From positions 1 through 44,742 of the forward strand of contig JANPLD010000029.1 of assembly GCA_031426355.1 (NCBI GenBank): a DNA stretch of 44,742 bases, read 5' to 3'. Source of the stretch: JANPLD01 sp031426355 (lineage in GTDB: Bacteria > Pseudomonadota > Alphaproteobacteria > Rickettsiales > UBA8987). This document shows positions 23,838-33,796 of the stretch, in pieces; within the stretch, counting starts at the first letter, position 1; every line of letters starts with the position of its first letter. A program made the position numbers and the translations under genes. The notes beneath the pieces were generated by a model. That model was not told where the DNA came from and ran no database searches. It saw only the letters and a program-made list of their open reading frames with translations.

Positions 23838-26800
23838 TTATTTCTGCTCAGATTTACTTCTGCTACGCAGCTTTTCCATATAGAGATATATAACCGGGGT
23901 TATATAAAGAGTAAGCAACTGCGAAGTTAATAACCCGCCAACAACTGTAACACCTAAAGGCTGGCGAAGTTCTGCTCCGGCTCCAAGACCTAATGCTATA
24001 GGAATTGAACCGCATATCGCCGCCAAACTTGTCATCACGATCGGGCGGAACCTGAGCAGGCATGCTTGGTATATTGCATCTTCTGCGCTCTTGCCTGATT
24101 CACGGGCAGTAATCGCAAAATCTATCATCATAATGGCATTTTTCTTTACGATACCAATTAACAATACGATACCGACTATTGCAATTATGCTTAGATCCAT
24201 ACCGACAAGCATAAGTGAAAGTATCGCGCCGATCGCAGCTGATGGCAGCCCTGAAAGGATAGTGATCGGATGAATGAAACTCTCATATAACATCCCGAGG
24301 ATTATATAGATCACCAGAATTGAAACTATGATAAGCATACCCTGCCCGCTTGATGATTCTTGAAATATCTGCGCGGCACCTTGGAAATTACCTCTGATAC
24401 TATCAGGCATCCCTAGTTTCTGCTGGGTTGTATTTATCAGATCTACCGCGTCACCGAGTGACATGCCTTTTTCTAAGTTAAATGAAATGGTAACAGCTGG
24501 CAATTGTCCCTGATGGTTAACTGAAAGCGGCCCCGGAGCGCGCGTGATTGTAGCAATTGATTCTAGCGGAACCAGTTTATCACCCTGCCCGCGCAAATAT
24601 AATTTGCCTATATCCTCAGGTGATTTCTGGTATTCATCTGATACTTCCATAATAACAGCATAATCATTTGAATCAGTATAAAGGCTAGCCACCTGAGATG
24701 TACCAAACGCCGCGTAAAGCCCTTGTCGAATATCATTATAATCCAAACCAACACTTGCAGCTTTTGCCTGATCTATATTGATAACAGCCTGCAGACTTTT
24801 TAACTGAAGGTCAGTTGTAACATCTAAAAACCCTTTGGTCGTGCCAAGTTCTTTATTCAGCCTCTCAGCCCATTTATAAAGGCTTTTTAGGTTACTGCTT
24901 TGCATAGTATATTGGTAAAGGCTTTTTGAAAGCCTGCCGCCTATCTGCATATTCTGCACCGGCTGGAAGAATACATTTATACCTTCAACCTTAGCAGCTT
25001 CCGCACGTAACTGCGTTATTATATCCGCAGCAGAATCCCTCTCAGATTTTGGTTTAAGACCAATAAATAACCTGCCCGAATTAAGCGCCCCACGACCACC
25101 ACCAACCGCATAGAATACGCTTGAAACTGAAGGGTGCCTGCCAACTATCTTTGCTAATTCAGACTGTTTCTTAAGCATGGAATCATAAGATATATCCTGC
25201 GAAGCTTCCGACTGGCCGAAAATAAAACCGTTATCTTCAAGCGGGAAAAACCCTTTCGGCACTACAGAGAATGCAATAGCGCTTAAAGCTACAGTTGCAA
25301 GTGTAACAAGAAGAGTTAAAAAACGGTGTCTTAAAACCCAAACCAGTGACCTGTCATATTTATTAAGCAGCCATAGAAACCCATTTTCAAGCCCTCTTGC
25401 CCATGCAGCTTCCCTATGGTCTTTTTTGTGGGGCTTAAGCATGCGGCTGCACAACATTGGCGTTAATGTCAGTGATACGAAACCTGAAACTAATATCGCG
25501 ATACTCATGGTAACGGCAAATTCATGGAATATCCTGCCCACCACCCCGCCCATGAAAAGTATGGGGATGAATACAGCAACCAGTGAGAATGTTATTGAAA
25601 CAATTGTAAAACCAATCTCACGCGAACCTTTAAAAGCCGCTTCCATAGGGCTCATACCCTCTTCAATATAGCGAACTATATTCTCAAGCATCACGATGGC
25701 ATCATCAACTACAAAGCCCACACATAATGTAAGTGCCAAAAGGGAAATATTATTGATGGAAAAATCAAGCATCGCCATACAGCCATATGTCGCCATAATA
25801 GAAAGCGGAACAGCGATTGCGGGAATTATTGTGCCACTGAAATTTCTTAAGAAAAGGAATATGGTTGCAATAACCAGAGCAATAGTCAGGAAAAGCGTAA
25901 CCTGAACGTCGTGAACGGAATCATGTATCGACACCGAACGGTCAAACATCGGGGTAAGTATTATTGAAGGCGGAAGCTGATCACGGAATGTCGGCAGCAT
26001 TTTGTAAACCTTATCAACTACCTCGATCGTATTCGCATCAGGCTGACGTTGTATCGCAACCACTACAGCTGACTTGCCATTTATAAAAGCAGCCGAACGG
26101 TTATTTTCAACGCTGTCACTAACTGTCGCTATGTCACCAAGCCTGACTGGCGCGCCGTTCTTCCACACGGTTACTAACTGCCTGAAACCATCACCATTGG
26201 TTGGCTGGCCGCTAACTGCGATATTGAAAAGCTGTTTATCACCGCTGATTATACCAACCGGGGCATTGGATGCTGCCGCTGATACTGATTGCTGAAGCTC
26301 ATTAAAACTCAAATTCTGTGAAGCAAGTTTGTTCGGGTCTACTTTGATCCTTACTGCATATTTCTGCTCACCATATATCTGAACCTGCGCCACACCTTGG
26401 ATAGTTGAAAGGTTCTGCGCTATCATCTTGTCAGCAAATTCATTTACCTGCGATATCGGCAGCGCGTCAGAAGAGACCGCAACGAATAATACCGGTTGGT
26501 CTGCCGGGTTCACTTTCTGAAATGAAGGAGGGGTTGTCATTTCTTTCGGTAACCTTCTCAAAGTTCCTGATATCGCCGTTTGCACATCAAGCGCTGCGCC
26601 ATCAATATCACGCGTAAGATCGAACTGAATGGTAATCTGCGTACTTCCTAAAAAGCTCGTCGATACCATTGAGGTAATACCTGCGATAGTCGAAAATTGC
26701 CTTTCAAGGGGAGTTGCAACTGCGGAAGCCATTGTTTCGGGGCTGGCACCCGGGAGGTTCGCAGTAACTGAAATTGTTGGGAAATCTACCTTCGGCAGAG

Positions 26801-26906
26801 CGCTTACCGCAAGGTTCTTATATCCCGCAATACCGCCGACTAAAATCGCTGCCATCAGCAATATGGTAAATACCGGTCTTCTTATGCAAAATTCTGAAAT
26901 ATTCAT
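23838..26906 (-). CDS. RND efflux pump, MdtB/MdtC-type transporter
   Basis: 1022 residues, full length for the HAE1 RND family. It starts in the standard way (MNISEFCIRRPVFTILLM), with two halves each having one membrane helix, a large periplasmic loop, then five or six helices. The TM4 proton-relay aspartates are present (Asp401-Asp402 in VVDDAIVMLEN). The KVNPADQPVL segment is close to MdtB/MdtC and MuxB/MuxC rather than AcrB. It exports drugs or toxic lipophiles by proton antiport with the adaptor encoded 8 bases upstream and the TolC-like channel across the divergent promoter. Only one RND subunit is present, so a homotrimer is expected. Confidence 0.95.
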   Translation of the reverse strand: MNISEFCIRRPVFTILLMAAILVGGIAGYKNLAVSALPKVDFPTISVTANLPGASPETMASAVATPLERQFSTIAGITSMVSTSFLGSTQITIQFDLTRDIDGAALDVQTAISGTLRRLPKEMTTPPSFQKVNPADQPVLFVAVSSDALPISQVNEFADKMIAQNLSTIQGVAQVQIYGEQKYAVRIKVDPNKLASQNLSFNELQQSVSAAASNAPVGIISGDKQLFNIAVSGQPTNGDGFRQLVTVWKNGAPVRLGDIATVSDSVENNRSAAFINGKSAVVVAIQRQPDANTIEVVDKVYKMLPTFRDQLPPSIILTPMFDRSVSIHDSVHDVQVTLFLTIALVIATIFLFLRNFSGTIIPAIAVPLSIMATYGCMAMLDFSINNISLLALTLCVGFVVDDAIVMLENIVRYIEEGMSPMEAAFKGSREIGFTIVSITFSLVAVFIPILFMGGVVGRIFHEFAVTMSIAILVSGFVSLTLTPMLCSRMLKPHKKDHREAAWARGLENGFLWLLNKYDRSLVWVLRHRFLTLLVTLATVALSAIAFSVVPKGFFPLEDNGFIFGQSEASQDISYDSMLKKQSELAKIVGRHPSVSSVFYAVGGGRGALNSGRLFIGLKPKSERDSAADIITQLRAEAAKVEGINVFFQPVQNMQIGGRLSKSLYQYTMQSSNLKSLYKWAERLNKELGTTKGFLDVTTDLQLKSLQAVINIDQAKAASVGLDYNDIRQGLYAAFGTSQVASLYTDSNDYAVIMEVSDEYQKSPEDIGKLYLRGQGDKLVPLESIATITRAPGPLSVNHQGQLPAVTISFNLEKGMSLGDAVDLINTTQQKLGMPDSIRGNFQGAAQIFQESSSGQGMLIIVSILVIYIILGMLYESFIHPITILSGLPSAAIGAILSLMLVGMDLSIIAIVGIVLLIGIVKKNAIMMIDFAITARESGKSAEDAIYQACLLRFRPIVMTSLAAICGSIPIALGLGAGAELRQPLGVTVVGGLLTSQLLTLYITPVIYLYMEKLRSRSKSEQK

Positions 26907-26914
26907 TCTCTATA

Positions 26915-28084
26915 TTATTTGGAATTATCTGATCTCTCTTGTTTCTGTTCATCTTCTTCGGCCTTTTTATTATCTTCGTTTCTTTCAACTATCTTTACCG
27001 AAGCACCATCGCTGATAGTTAACAGCCCATCTATGGCAACCCTGTCACCATCTTTCAGGCCTGATTCAATAACTGCAATACCGCTTTGCAGCCTTGCAAT
27101 TTTAACAGCTGTTCTTTTCGCAACATCGTTAGCTATGACGAAAACAAAATCCTGATCCTGACCATGCTGGATAGCCTCTTCAGGCACTGTAAGAACCTGC
27201 GCTTCCTCACCAAGCTTGATAGTGGCATTCACGAACATACCCGGCCATAATGTCTCATCAGGATTATCAAATAACGCCCTTACGATAAAAGTATTGGTCT
27301 GCTGGTCGACAGCATTATCAATATATTCAAGCTTGCCGTGAAGCGGCTCTTTACCTGCATCCTGCTTTATCAGTATATCAACATCAGATGATTTCATCGC
27401 TTCACGTATCGCGCCAAGGGTAGTTTGCGGAAGTGAGAATTGGACGCGTATAGGTTTCACCTGATTGATAGTAACAAGCGGTTGCGTATCATTTGCCTTA
27501 ACATTATTGCCCGCGGTAACATTTATAGTTCCCGTGCGGCCGCTGATAGGCGCTTTGATCTTGGTATATTCTATCTGCACTTTCAAATTCTGCGCCGCTG
27601 CACCTGTTGCGTTAACAGTAGCTTTCTGCGCGTCATAAGCCGCTTTTGAATCATCAAGTTCGGCAGCTGAAGCATAATCATTTTTCACCAGCTGCTGGTT
27701 ACGGCTATATTGGCGTTCAAGGTTTTCCATCTGCGACCTGTCACGGGCAAGGTTAGCCTCCTGCCCTCTTAACTGGGCGCTTAGGGCGCTGTCATCAAGC
27801 ACGAAAAGCAGATCACCTTTTTTAACATAATCACCATCACGAAATTTGACTTCCTTGATCTGTGAATCAAGGCGAGCACGAACTGCAACGCTTTCAGTTG
27901 GAACCACAGTGCCAACTGCTTCTGATTCCATCGGTATATCACGGCGCTCAACATCTGCAAGGCGTACCAAAACCGGCGGCTTTTGCGGCGCAACTGCAAC
28001 TTCGGGAGTTCTGCCCCACTTATACCATGCACCTCCCGCTAAAGCGGCAATTATCAATATGAAAAATATACTTTTTAATGACAT
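26915..28084 (-). CDS. RND periplasmic adaptor (membrane fusion protein)
   Basis: 389 residues. An N-terminal membrane anchor (SIFFILIIAALAGGAWYKW), the lipoyl half RDGDYVKKGDLLFVLDDSAL, a coiled-coil hairpin (LARDRSQMENLERQYSRNQQ onward), the second lipoyl half IKAPISGRTGTINVTAGN, and a beta-barrel/membrane-proximal domain to residue ~370. A Lys/Glu/Asp-rich tail ends it. It joins the RND pump to the outer-membrane channel. It lies between marR and the RND gene, in one operon. Confidence 0.95.
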   Translation of the reverse strand: MSLKSIFFILIIAALAGGAWYKWGRTPEVAVAPQKPPVLVRLADVERRDIPMESEAVGTVVPTESVAVRARLDSQIKEVKFRDGDYVKKGDLLFVLDDSALSAQLRGQEANLARDRSQMENLERQYSRNQQLVKNDYASAAELDDSKAAYDAQKATVNATGAAAQNLKVQIEYTKIKAPISGRTGTINVTAGNNVKANDTQPLVTINQVKPIRVQFSLPQTTLGAIREAMKSSDVDILIKQDAGKEPLHGKLEYIDNAVDQQTNTFIVRALFDNPDETLWPGMFVNATIKLGEEAQVLTVPEEAIQHGQDQDFVFVIANDVAKRTAVKIARLQSGIAVIESGLKDGDRVAIDGLLTISDGASVKIVERNEDNKKAEEDEQKQERSDNSK

Positions 28085-28105
28085 AATATTGAGTTTGTAT
28101 AATTA

Positions 28106-28570
28106 TTAATTTTTAGAATTGTTTGAAAGCACATCTGCTATGTTGGCTTTTATCCTTAACAGATATGATATTAAATTCTCATGCTCTTCTTCCGAAAAAC
28201 CTTTTAGAAAATCCCTTCTTAAACGAAGTGAATTAGTACTTAATTCTCCAACTATTGGAGCCACTTTATCAGTGAGCACCACACGCTTTATTCGACGATC
28301 ATTTTTATCAGCTACACGCTTTAGCCATTTTGCTTTTTCCATACGGTCTAGCATGCGGCATAATGTCATCGGCTCAACTTCAATTATTTCAGCAAGCCTT
28401 GATTGCCCTATTTCAGGATTTCGTCTGAGCACATTTAATACATGAAGCTGTGTACGCGTTAAACCAAGACCGCTCACCCGCCTGTCAAAGCACACTTTCG
28501 CCTGCCGCGCTATCTCGTGGATATAGACGATCTCATTATTTTCACATTCATCTTTAAGCTTTATTGCCAT
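28106..28570 (-). CDS. MarR-family transcriptional regulator
   Basis: 154 residues. Winged-helix core: LTRTQLHVLNVLRRNPEIGQ, SRLAEIIEVEPMTLCRMLDRME as the recognition region, and WLKRVADKNDRRIKRVVLT as the wing with the conserved DxR. It should bind DNA as a dimer and be released by small ligands. As first gene of the marR-adaptor-RND operon and divergent from the TolC-like gene, it most likely represses all four genes; the inverted repeat at 28608-28639 is the obvious candidate operator. Confidence 0.93.
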   Translation of the reverse strand: MAIKLKDECENNEIVYIHEIARQAKVCFDRRVSGLGLTRTQLHVLNVLRRNPEIGQSRLAEIIEVEPMTLCRMLDRMEKAKWLKRVADKNDRRIKRVVLTDKVAPIVGELSTNSLRLRRDFLKGFSEEEHENLISYLLRIKANIADVLSNNSKN

Positions 28571-28607
28571 ATATAATATTTATATTATTACACCTAAAAT
28601 TAACCTT

Positions 28608-28639
28608 GAGATATTAATATACATAGCTTATAATATCTC
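28608..28639. promoter_or_regulatory. Perfect inverted repeat in marR/tolC intergenic region
   Basis: GAGATATTA (28608-28616) and TAATATCTC (28631-28639) are exact reverse complements separated by 14 bases, centred between the divergent marR (start 28570) and TolC-like gene (start 28665). It includes TATAAT-like sequence, so it overlaps a promoter. MarR operator is inference. Confidence 0.55.
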
Positions 28640-28664
28640 TACTTATTATATTTAGCAATGAAAA

Positions 28665-30308
28665 ATGTTAGCATTTAATTACACCGATATTTTAAAAAGA
28701 ATTAAGCCACTGGCTATAATACCAATAGGGCTTTGCCTGTTTGCTAAGACGGCCACATCTTCGGCGGAATCCATATTTAATGACCCATTTGGGTATATAG
28801 ATGAGGTTAATGACTCCGCAAGGCCTGCAAGCTGCAGCAATGTAAATATAAATAATGAGATAAACCTGATCAACGCTATTGATATCGCGTTATGTAATAA
28901 CCCACAGACCAATTCCTCTTGGATGTTAGCTAAAGCTGCCGCCGCAAGGGTTGGGCAAGCTAAAGGTAATTATCTGCCGACAGTTATATTTGATGGTAAC
29001 CTCGGGCAGAATTTTAGTGACAGAAATACTAACGCAATAACCGCACCATCTTATAACAGCACCAGCGCCGGGCTGGATGTAAGCTATCTTCTGTTTGATT
29101 TTGGAAGCCGTGAATCTCTGGTTGAATCAACTAAGCAGCAGATGCTTCAGGCAAGCTTTAATTATAACAGCCTTATACAATCAACAGTATTTCAGGTAAT
29201 AAAGAATTACCTTGATGTATTCACCGCAATAGAAACTCTGGACGCCTTGAAAGCAGCCACAATTGCTAGCGAAGAATCCTTCAATGTTGCTAAAGGAAAA
29301 TTTGAAGTTGGTTTAGTTACACGTGCAGATACCGCGCAGGCAGAAACAGCGTACTCACAAAATTTACTCGCGGTACAAATAGCAGAAAATGAACTTAAAC
29401 TGGCGAACGGAAGATTTTCTTCATTATTACACCTCTCTCCTTCACAGCAACTTAACCTTGCGCCGATAAACCCTGAGAAGATAAGCACACCTCTAAATGG
29501 TGAAGTTGAAAATTATATAAAACAGGCTTTGAATAATCGTCCTGACCTTGCCGCTAGCGCTGCGCGTGAAAAGCAATTTGAGGCTGATGTTAAAAATGCT
29601 GATGCAATTAATTACCCGAAGATATCAGTTTTAGGTTCAACGGCAAATACCAGCTATTCCAAAGGTATTGACCGCTCGCAGAATGATAATAATATCAGGC
29701 TTAATTTAAGCGTGCCACTTTTTACCGGATTCAAAAACACCTATAATGAACTTGCCGCTAAAAATGCTTTAGAAGCCGCAAAATTTGATAGAGCGCAAGC
29801 TGAAGATAACGTAAAGCTTGATGTATGGAATACCTATCATAATTACGAAACTTCACAACGTACTTACGAAACTTCACTTATCCTTGTTAACAGCGCGACA
29901 ACCTCTGAAGAATTAGCACTTGGCCGATATAAGGTTGGGAAAGGCACTCTAACTGATGCGCTTGATGCACAGGCAAAACTCGCAGATGCAAAAAGACAGT
30001 GGGTACAGGCACGTTATAATACTCTACTCACAAAGTTTGATCTACTGCGCGCACTTGGAAGTAAAGAATGGAATACCCAGCTAACACCAGTTGTTGCAAG
30101 AACTACTATAGAAACACCACGTAATATTTCTGAACCGGAACCAGTTTCAACTATCACTTTGCCCGCCGAACCTGTTGCAGATAAAGTTATTGTAAATACA
30201 GTTCCACAAACCACCGTTCCCCCAATTTACCTACCGGCAGAAGAAATAGATATTGATACTATTCCCTATGCAGATCAAAATAATATACCAAAATCCTTAC
30301 GTAAATAA
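28665..30308 (+). CDS. TolC-family outer membrane efflux protein
   Basis: 547 residues. A signal peptide (LAIIPIGLCLFAKTATSSA, cleavage near residue 33) precedes two structural repeats of long helices and beta strands: NAIDIALCNNPQTNSSWMLA, AAARVGQAKGNYLPTVIFDG, GLDVSYLLFDFGSRESLVES, KFEVGLVTRADTAQAETAYS, then NNRPDLAASAAREKQFEADV and RYKVGKGTLTDALDAQAKLA. A Pro/Thr-rich tail of ~80 residues follows, longer than usual. It forms the trimeric outer-membrane duct for the divergent RND pump. It is likely under the same MarR control. Confidence 0.94.
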   Translation: MLAFNYTDILKRIKPLAIIPIGLCLFAKTATSSAESIFNDPFGYIDEVNDSARPASCSNVNINNEINLINAIDIALCNNPQTNSSWMLAKAAAARVGQAKGNYLPTVIFDGNLGQNFSDRNTNAITAPSYNSTSAGLDVSYLLFDFGSRESLVESTKQQMLQASFNYNSLIQSTVFQVIKNYLDVFTAIETLDALKAATIASEESFNVAKGKFEVGLVTRADTAQAETAYSQNLLAVQIAENELKLANGRFSSLLHLSPSQQLNLAPINPEKISTPLNGEVENYIKQALNNRPDLAASAAREKQFEADVKNADAINYPKISVLGSTANTSYSKGIDRSQNDNNIRLNLSVPLFTGFKNTYNELAAKNALEAAKFDRAQAEDNVKLDVWNTYHNYETSQRTYETSLILVNSATTSEELALGRYKVGKGTLTDALDAQAKLADAKRQWVQARYNTLLTKFDLLRALGSKEWNTQLTPVVARTTIETPRNISEPEPVSTITLPAEPVADKVIVNTVPQTTVPPIYLPAEEIDIDTIPYADQNNIPKSLRK

Positions 30309-30334
30309 TTAAATGTGCGTTATGCACTTTAATT
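30307..30334. terminator. Hairpin after the TolC-like gene
   Basis: AATTAAATGTGC and GCACTTTAATT pair with one bulge around the loop GTTAT, beginning at the stop codon. An A run rather than a T run follows on the plus strand, so a simple rho-independent terminator is not certain. Confidence 0.4.
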
Positions 30335-30398
30335 AAAAAAACATTGTATTATATTACATTTTGATTGAAATAGGCTGTCCAAGTAGAACGAATAAACG

Positions 30399-32660
30399 AT
30401 GAATGACTTTAAGTTAGACAGTACTAATTATCTGAAAAATCTTTTGGATCACGTTGCTGACCCAATCTTTGTAAAGAACAAAGACCACCAGTGGATAGAT
30501 GGCAACAAGGCTTTCTGGGAACTTATGGGTGGTACTGCCGAAGAATTCAGCGGTAAAACCGATCACGATGTATTTCCTAGGGAAGAAGCGGATAATTTTT
30601 GGAAGCAGGATAATATTGTCTTTCAAACAGGCGAACCAAATATATGTGAAGAATTCCTCACTGATTTTAAAGGTGTAAAACATATACTTTCCACCAAAAA
30701 AGTTCTGTTCACAAATGACAAGGGTGAACAGGTTCTGGTAGGCATTATACGTGATATCACCATTCAAAAGCAGCTTGAAGAATTACAAGACAATCACCAC
30801 CATGAACGCTACCGGACCATTTTTGAATCCACCAGTGATGGTATACTTATCTTTAACCATGAAGGTATTTGCGTTGATGCCAATTCTGCTGCTTGCAAAA
30901 TATATGGTTATACACAGGATGAATTAAAGAAATTGCATGGCTCCTCACTAGCTGCAACTGAAGACGGCAAAAAATTCTTTAAATTCATGGAAGAAATAAT
31001 GGCCGGACGTGGCTATTTTGTTGAAAGTACCCATCAGCGTAAAGATAAATCCCCAATCTCCGTAGAGATCAACGGCTCGCTTTTTAAATATTCGGGTAAA
31101 GACCATTTCTTAGCGGTCATAAGAAACATTACAGAACGCAAGCAGGCGCAGTCTGACCTATCAAAACTTTCAGAAACCTCAGAACAACAGCGCCGCATGT
31201 ATGAAACGGTTCTGTCGAACACGGCTGACTTTAACTATGTTTTTGATCTGGAAGGCAGGTTCATTTTTACAAATAAAGCCTTGCTTGATCTATTACAAAA
31301 AAGCCTTTCAGAAACGATAGGAAAGAATTTTTTTGATCTCGGTTACCCGCGTGAACTTGCTGAAAAACTTCAGAACCAGATACAACATGTAATAAACACC
31401 AAGGAGACTGTTAAGGATGAAACACCTTACACTAGCACCTTTGGTGACCATTCTTATGAATATATCTTCCGCCCGGTTATAGGAAAAGATGGAACAGTTG
31501 AAGCAGTTGCAGGTTCTACCCGCGATATAACTGACCTTAAAGAAGCGGATAAACGTAAGGATGAATTTCTGGCAATACTTGCACATGAACTTAGGAACCC
31601 CCTTGCACCAATACGAAATTCAATTGAGGTTATGAAATTAAGCTCCGATGCGGCAGTATGGGAAAAAGCACGCGCCACAATTGAAAGCCAGCTGGAACAT
31701 ATGATACACCTTGTTGATGATCTTATGGATATAGCACGCATTACCAAAGGTAAAATAGATCTCCACAAAGATAATATCACCCTGCAAAGCGCTATCAATC
31801 ATGCTATTGAAGCTGCTGAGCCGCTGATCACGCAATATAAGCATAAATTTGATATCAACATTCCTGAAGAGGAAATATGGCTAGATGCTGACTTTAGCCG
31901 AATATCACAGATATTTTCGAACCTGCTTACCAACGCGGCTAAATATACTAATCCGCACGGTCATATTCAGGTAAGCATTCATACTGATAAAAACATTGTT
32001 ACCGTAATTATAAAAGATAATGGCATCGGAATCTCAGCGCAGATGCTGACAAAGATATTCAATATTTTCTCACAGGCAGATAGCTCAATTGAACGCTCCC
32101 AAGGCGGGCTTGGCATAGGATTATCACTGGTAAAGAATCTCGTTGAACTGCATAACGGAACTATAGAAGTAGATAGTGAGATCGGTAAAGGCAGCCAGTT
32201 CACTGTGAGGCTACCTATTATTAACGCGATTATTAACGCGCCTGAAAAACAAATTTCGCAAAATATGGATAAACAACCAGAAATTAACATCTCTAAAAAG
32301 ATACTTATCGTTGATGATAACGAAGCCTCCGCTAAAACAATGGGCTGGACAGTTGAGATATTAGGCCACGAATATAAATTAGTTCATAATGGAATCGATG
32401 CGATAGAGCTTACAAAATCATATAAGCCGGATTATGTTCTGCTTGATATCGGCCTTCCGGGCATGAACGGCTATGATGTATGTAAAACTCTACGTCAGGA
32501 TCCTGATCTTAACAACACTGTTTTTATCGCGCAGACAGGCTGGGGACAGAAAGAACATATAGAACGCTCAAAAGAAGCCGGGTTTGACCACCATCTGGTA
32601 AAACCTATCGATTTGCAACAATTACAGGAAGTACTTAAAGCCGAATCAAAAATCAAATAA
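30399..32660 (+). CDS. Hybrid PAS sensor histidine kinase with receiver
   Basis: 753 residues, no membrane span, so cytosolic. Three PAS domains (about residues 10-125, 135-250 and 265-380), the first two ending in PAC-like VGIIRDITIQK and LAVIRNITERK. HisKA has the phospho-histidine at 396 (LAILAHELRNPLAPIRNSIE). The ATPase has NLLTNAAKYT, DNGIGI and GGLGIGLSLV. The receiver (~640-750) has acidic VDDN, Asp683 (LLDIGLPGMNGYDV), Thr (QTGWGQ) and VKPID. No DNA-binding output is fused or adjacent, so a phosphorelay partner lies elsewhere. The signal is unknown. It is probably co-transcribed with the aldo-keto reductase 7 bases downstream. Confidence 0.93.
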   Translation: MNDFKLDSTNYLKNLLDHVADPIFVKNKDHQWIDGNKAFWELMGGTAEEFSGKTDHDVFPREEADNFWKQDNIVFQTGEPNICEEFLTDFKGVKHILSTKKVLFTNDKGEQVLVGIIRDITIQKQLEELQDNHHHERYRTIFESTSDGILIFNHEGICVDANSAACKIYGYTQDELKKLHGSSLAATEDGKKFFKFMEEIMAGRGYFVESTHQRKDKSPISVEINGSLFKYSGKDHFLAVIRNITERKQAQSDLSKLSETSEQQRRMYETVLSNTADFNYVFDLEGRFIFTNKALLDLLQKSLSETIGKNFFDLGYPRELAEKLQNQIQHVINTKETVKDETPYTSTFGDHSYEYIFRPVIGKDGTVEAVAGSTRDITDLKEADKRKDEFLAILAHELRNPLAPIRNSIEVMKLSSDAAVWEKARATIESQLEHMIHLVDDLMDIARITKGKIDLHKDNITLQSAINHAIEAAEPLITQYKHKFDINIPEEEIWLDADFSRISQIFSNLLTNAAKYTNPHGHIQVSIHTDKNIVTVIIKDNGIGISAQMLTKIFNIFSQADSSIERSQGGLGIGLSLVKNLVELHNGTIEVDSEIGKGSQFTVRLPIINAIINAPEKQISQNMDKQPEINISKKILIVDDNEASAKTMGWTVEILGHEYKLVHNGIDAIELTKSYKPDYVLLDIGLPGMNGYDVCKTLRQDPDLNNTVFIAQTGWGQKEHIERSKEAGFDHHLVKPIDLQQLQEVLKAESKIK

Positions 32661-32667
32661 GGTAGAA

Positions 32668-33705
32668 ATGGAATATAAGCAATTAGGTAATTCAGGATTA
32701 AGAGTTCCGGTATTAAGCTTCGGCACCGCCACTTTCGGCGGTAACGGGGAATTTTTTAAAGCATGGGGCAGCACTCAAGTTGATGAAGCAACGCGTTTGG
32801 TGAATCTCTGCCTAGATGCCGGCGTTAATTTATTTGATACCGCAAATATTTATTCTGGCGGCGCTGCTGAAGAGATACTAGGCAAGGCGATAAAAGGCCT
32901 TCGTGATAAAGTTCTTATATCTACCAAGGCGACATTTCCAATGTCTAACCAGATGGATGATTACGGCTCATCGCGTTCACATATAATAAAAGAATGTGAG
33001 GCCAGCCTGAAGCGCATGAATATTGACCATATTGATATCTACCATATGCATGGTTTTGACGGCAACACCCCGATGGAAGAAACGCTTAACACACTTGATA
33101 CTTTAGTTCGCTCTGGCAAGGTAAGATATATCGCCTGCTCCAACTTTTCAGGATGGCACCTGATGAAATCACTCTCGATATCTGAACGCCACGGCAGATC
33201 AAAATATATCGCGCACCAAGCTTATTATTCATTACTGAACCGTGATTTTGAATGGGAATTAATGCCGCTCGGCATTGACCAGAATATTGGAACGATAGTC
33301 TGGAGCCCGCTTGCCAGCGGCAAATTAAGCGGCAAATATCGTCGCAATCAGCCCCTGCCAAAAGATGCGAGGATCGCCCAAGGTGGCAGCCCGATAATCA
33401 GCGACCAGAATGAAGATGAACGCCTTTACAAAATTGTTGAGGTTCTGGACGAAATTTCTAAAGAAACAGGTAAATCACTGGCGCAGATATCCCTCAACTG
33501 GCTTCTGCAACGACCAACAGTTTCCAACATTATTATTGGTGCAAGGAATGAAGAACAGCTCAAGCAAAATCTTGCAGCTGTTGGCTGGAACCTGACCGTT
33601 GAGCAGGTAAAAAGATTAGACACAGCAAGTGAAGTTCTCCCTACTTATCCTTACTGGCACCAACGCCAGTTCCCTATGCTAAATACTGAACCAAAATTAT
33701 ATTGA
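32668..33705 (+). CDS. Aldo/keto reductase
   Basis: 345 residues, a complete TIM barrel. The catalytic tetrad is visible: Asp in NLFDTANIY, Tyr in NIYSGGAAEE, Lys in LISTKATF, and His in DIYHMHGFD. NADPH-binding end: IIIGARNEEQLKQNL. Substrates of this group are aldehydes or ketones; nothing here specifies one. Ribosome binding site AAGGTAG; 7 bases after the kinase gene, so the kinase and reductase are one unit. Confidence 0.95.
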   Translation: MEYKQLGNSGLRVPVLSFGTATFGGNGEFFKAWGSTQVDEATRLVNLCLDAGVNLFDTANIYSGGAAEEILGKAIKGLRDKVLISTKATFPMSNQMDDYGSSRSHIIKECEASLKRMNIDHIDIYHMHGFDGNTPMEETLNTLDTLVRSGKVRYIACSNFSGWHLMKSLSISERHGRSKYIAHQAYYSLLNRDFEWELMPLGIDQNIGTIVWSPLASGKLSGKYRRNQPLPKDARIAQGGSPIISDQNEDERLYKIVEVLDEISKETGKSLAQISLNWLLQRPTVSNIIIGARNEEQLKQNLAAVGWNLTVEQVKRLDTASEVLPTYPYWHQRQFPMLNTEPKLY

Positions 33706-33796
33706 TTGTATTTTCCATAGAATTACCGCATGGAGAATTTATATCTATAAATATTAAATTGCTTCCCGTTAATGGGAACTAGAACAGGATTACAAA

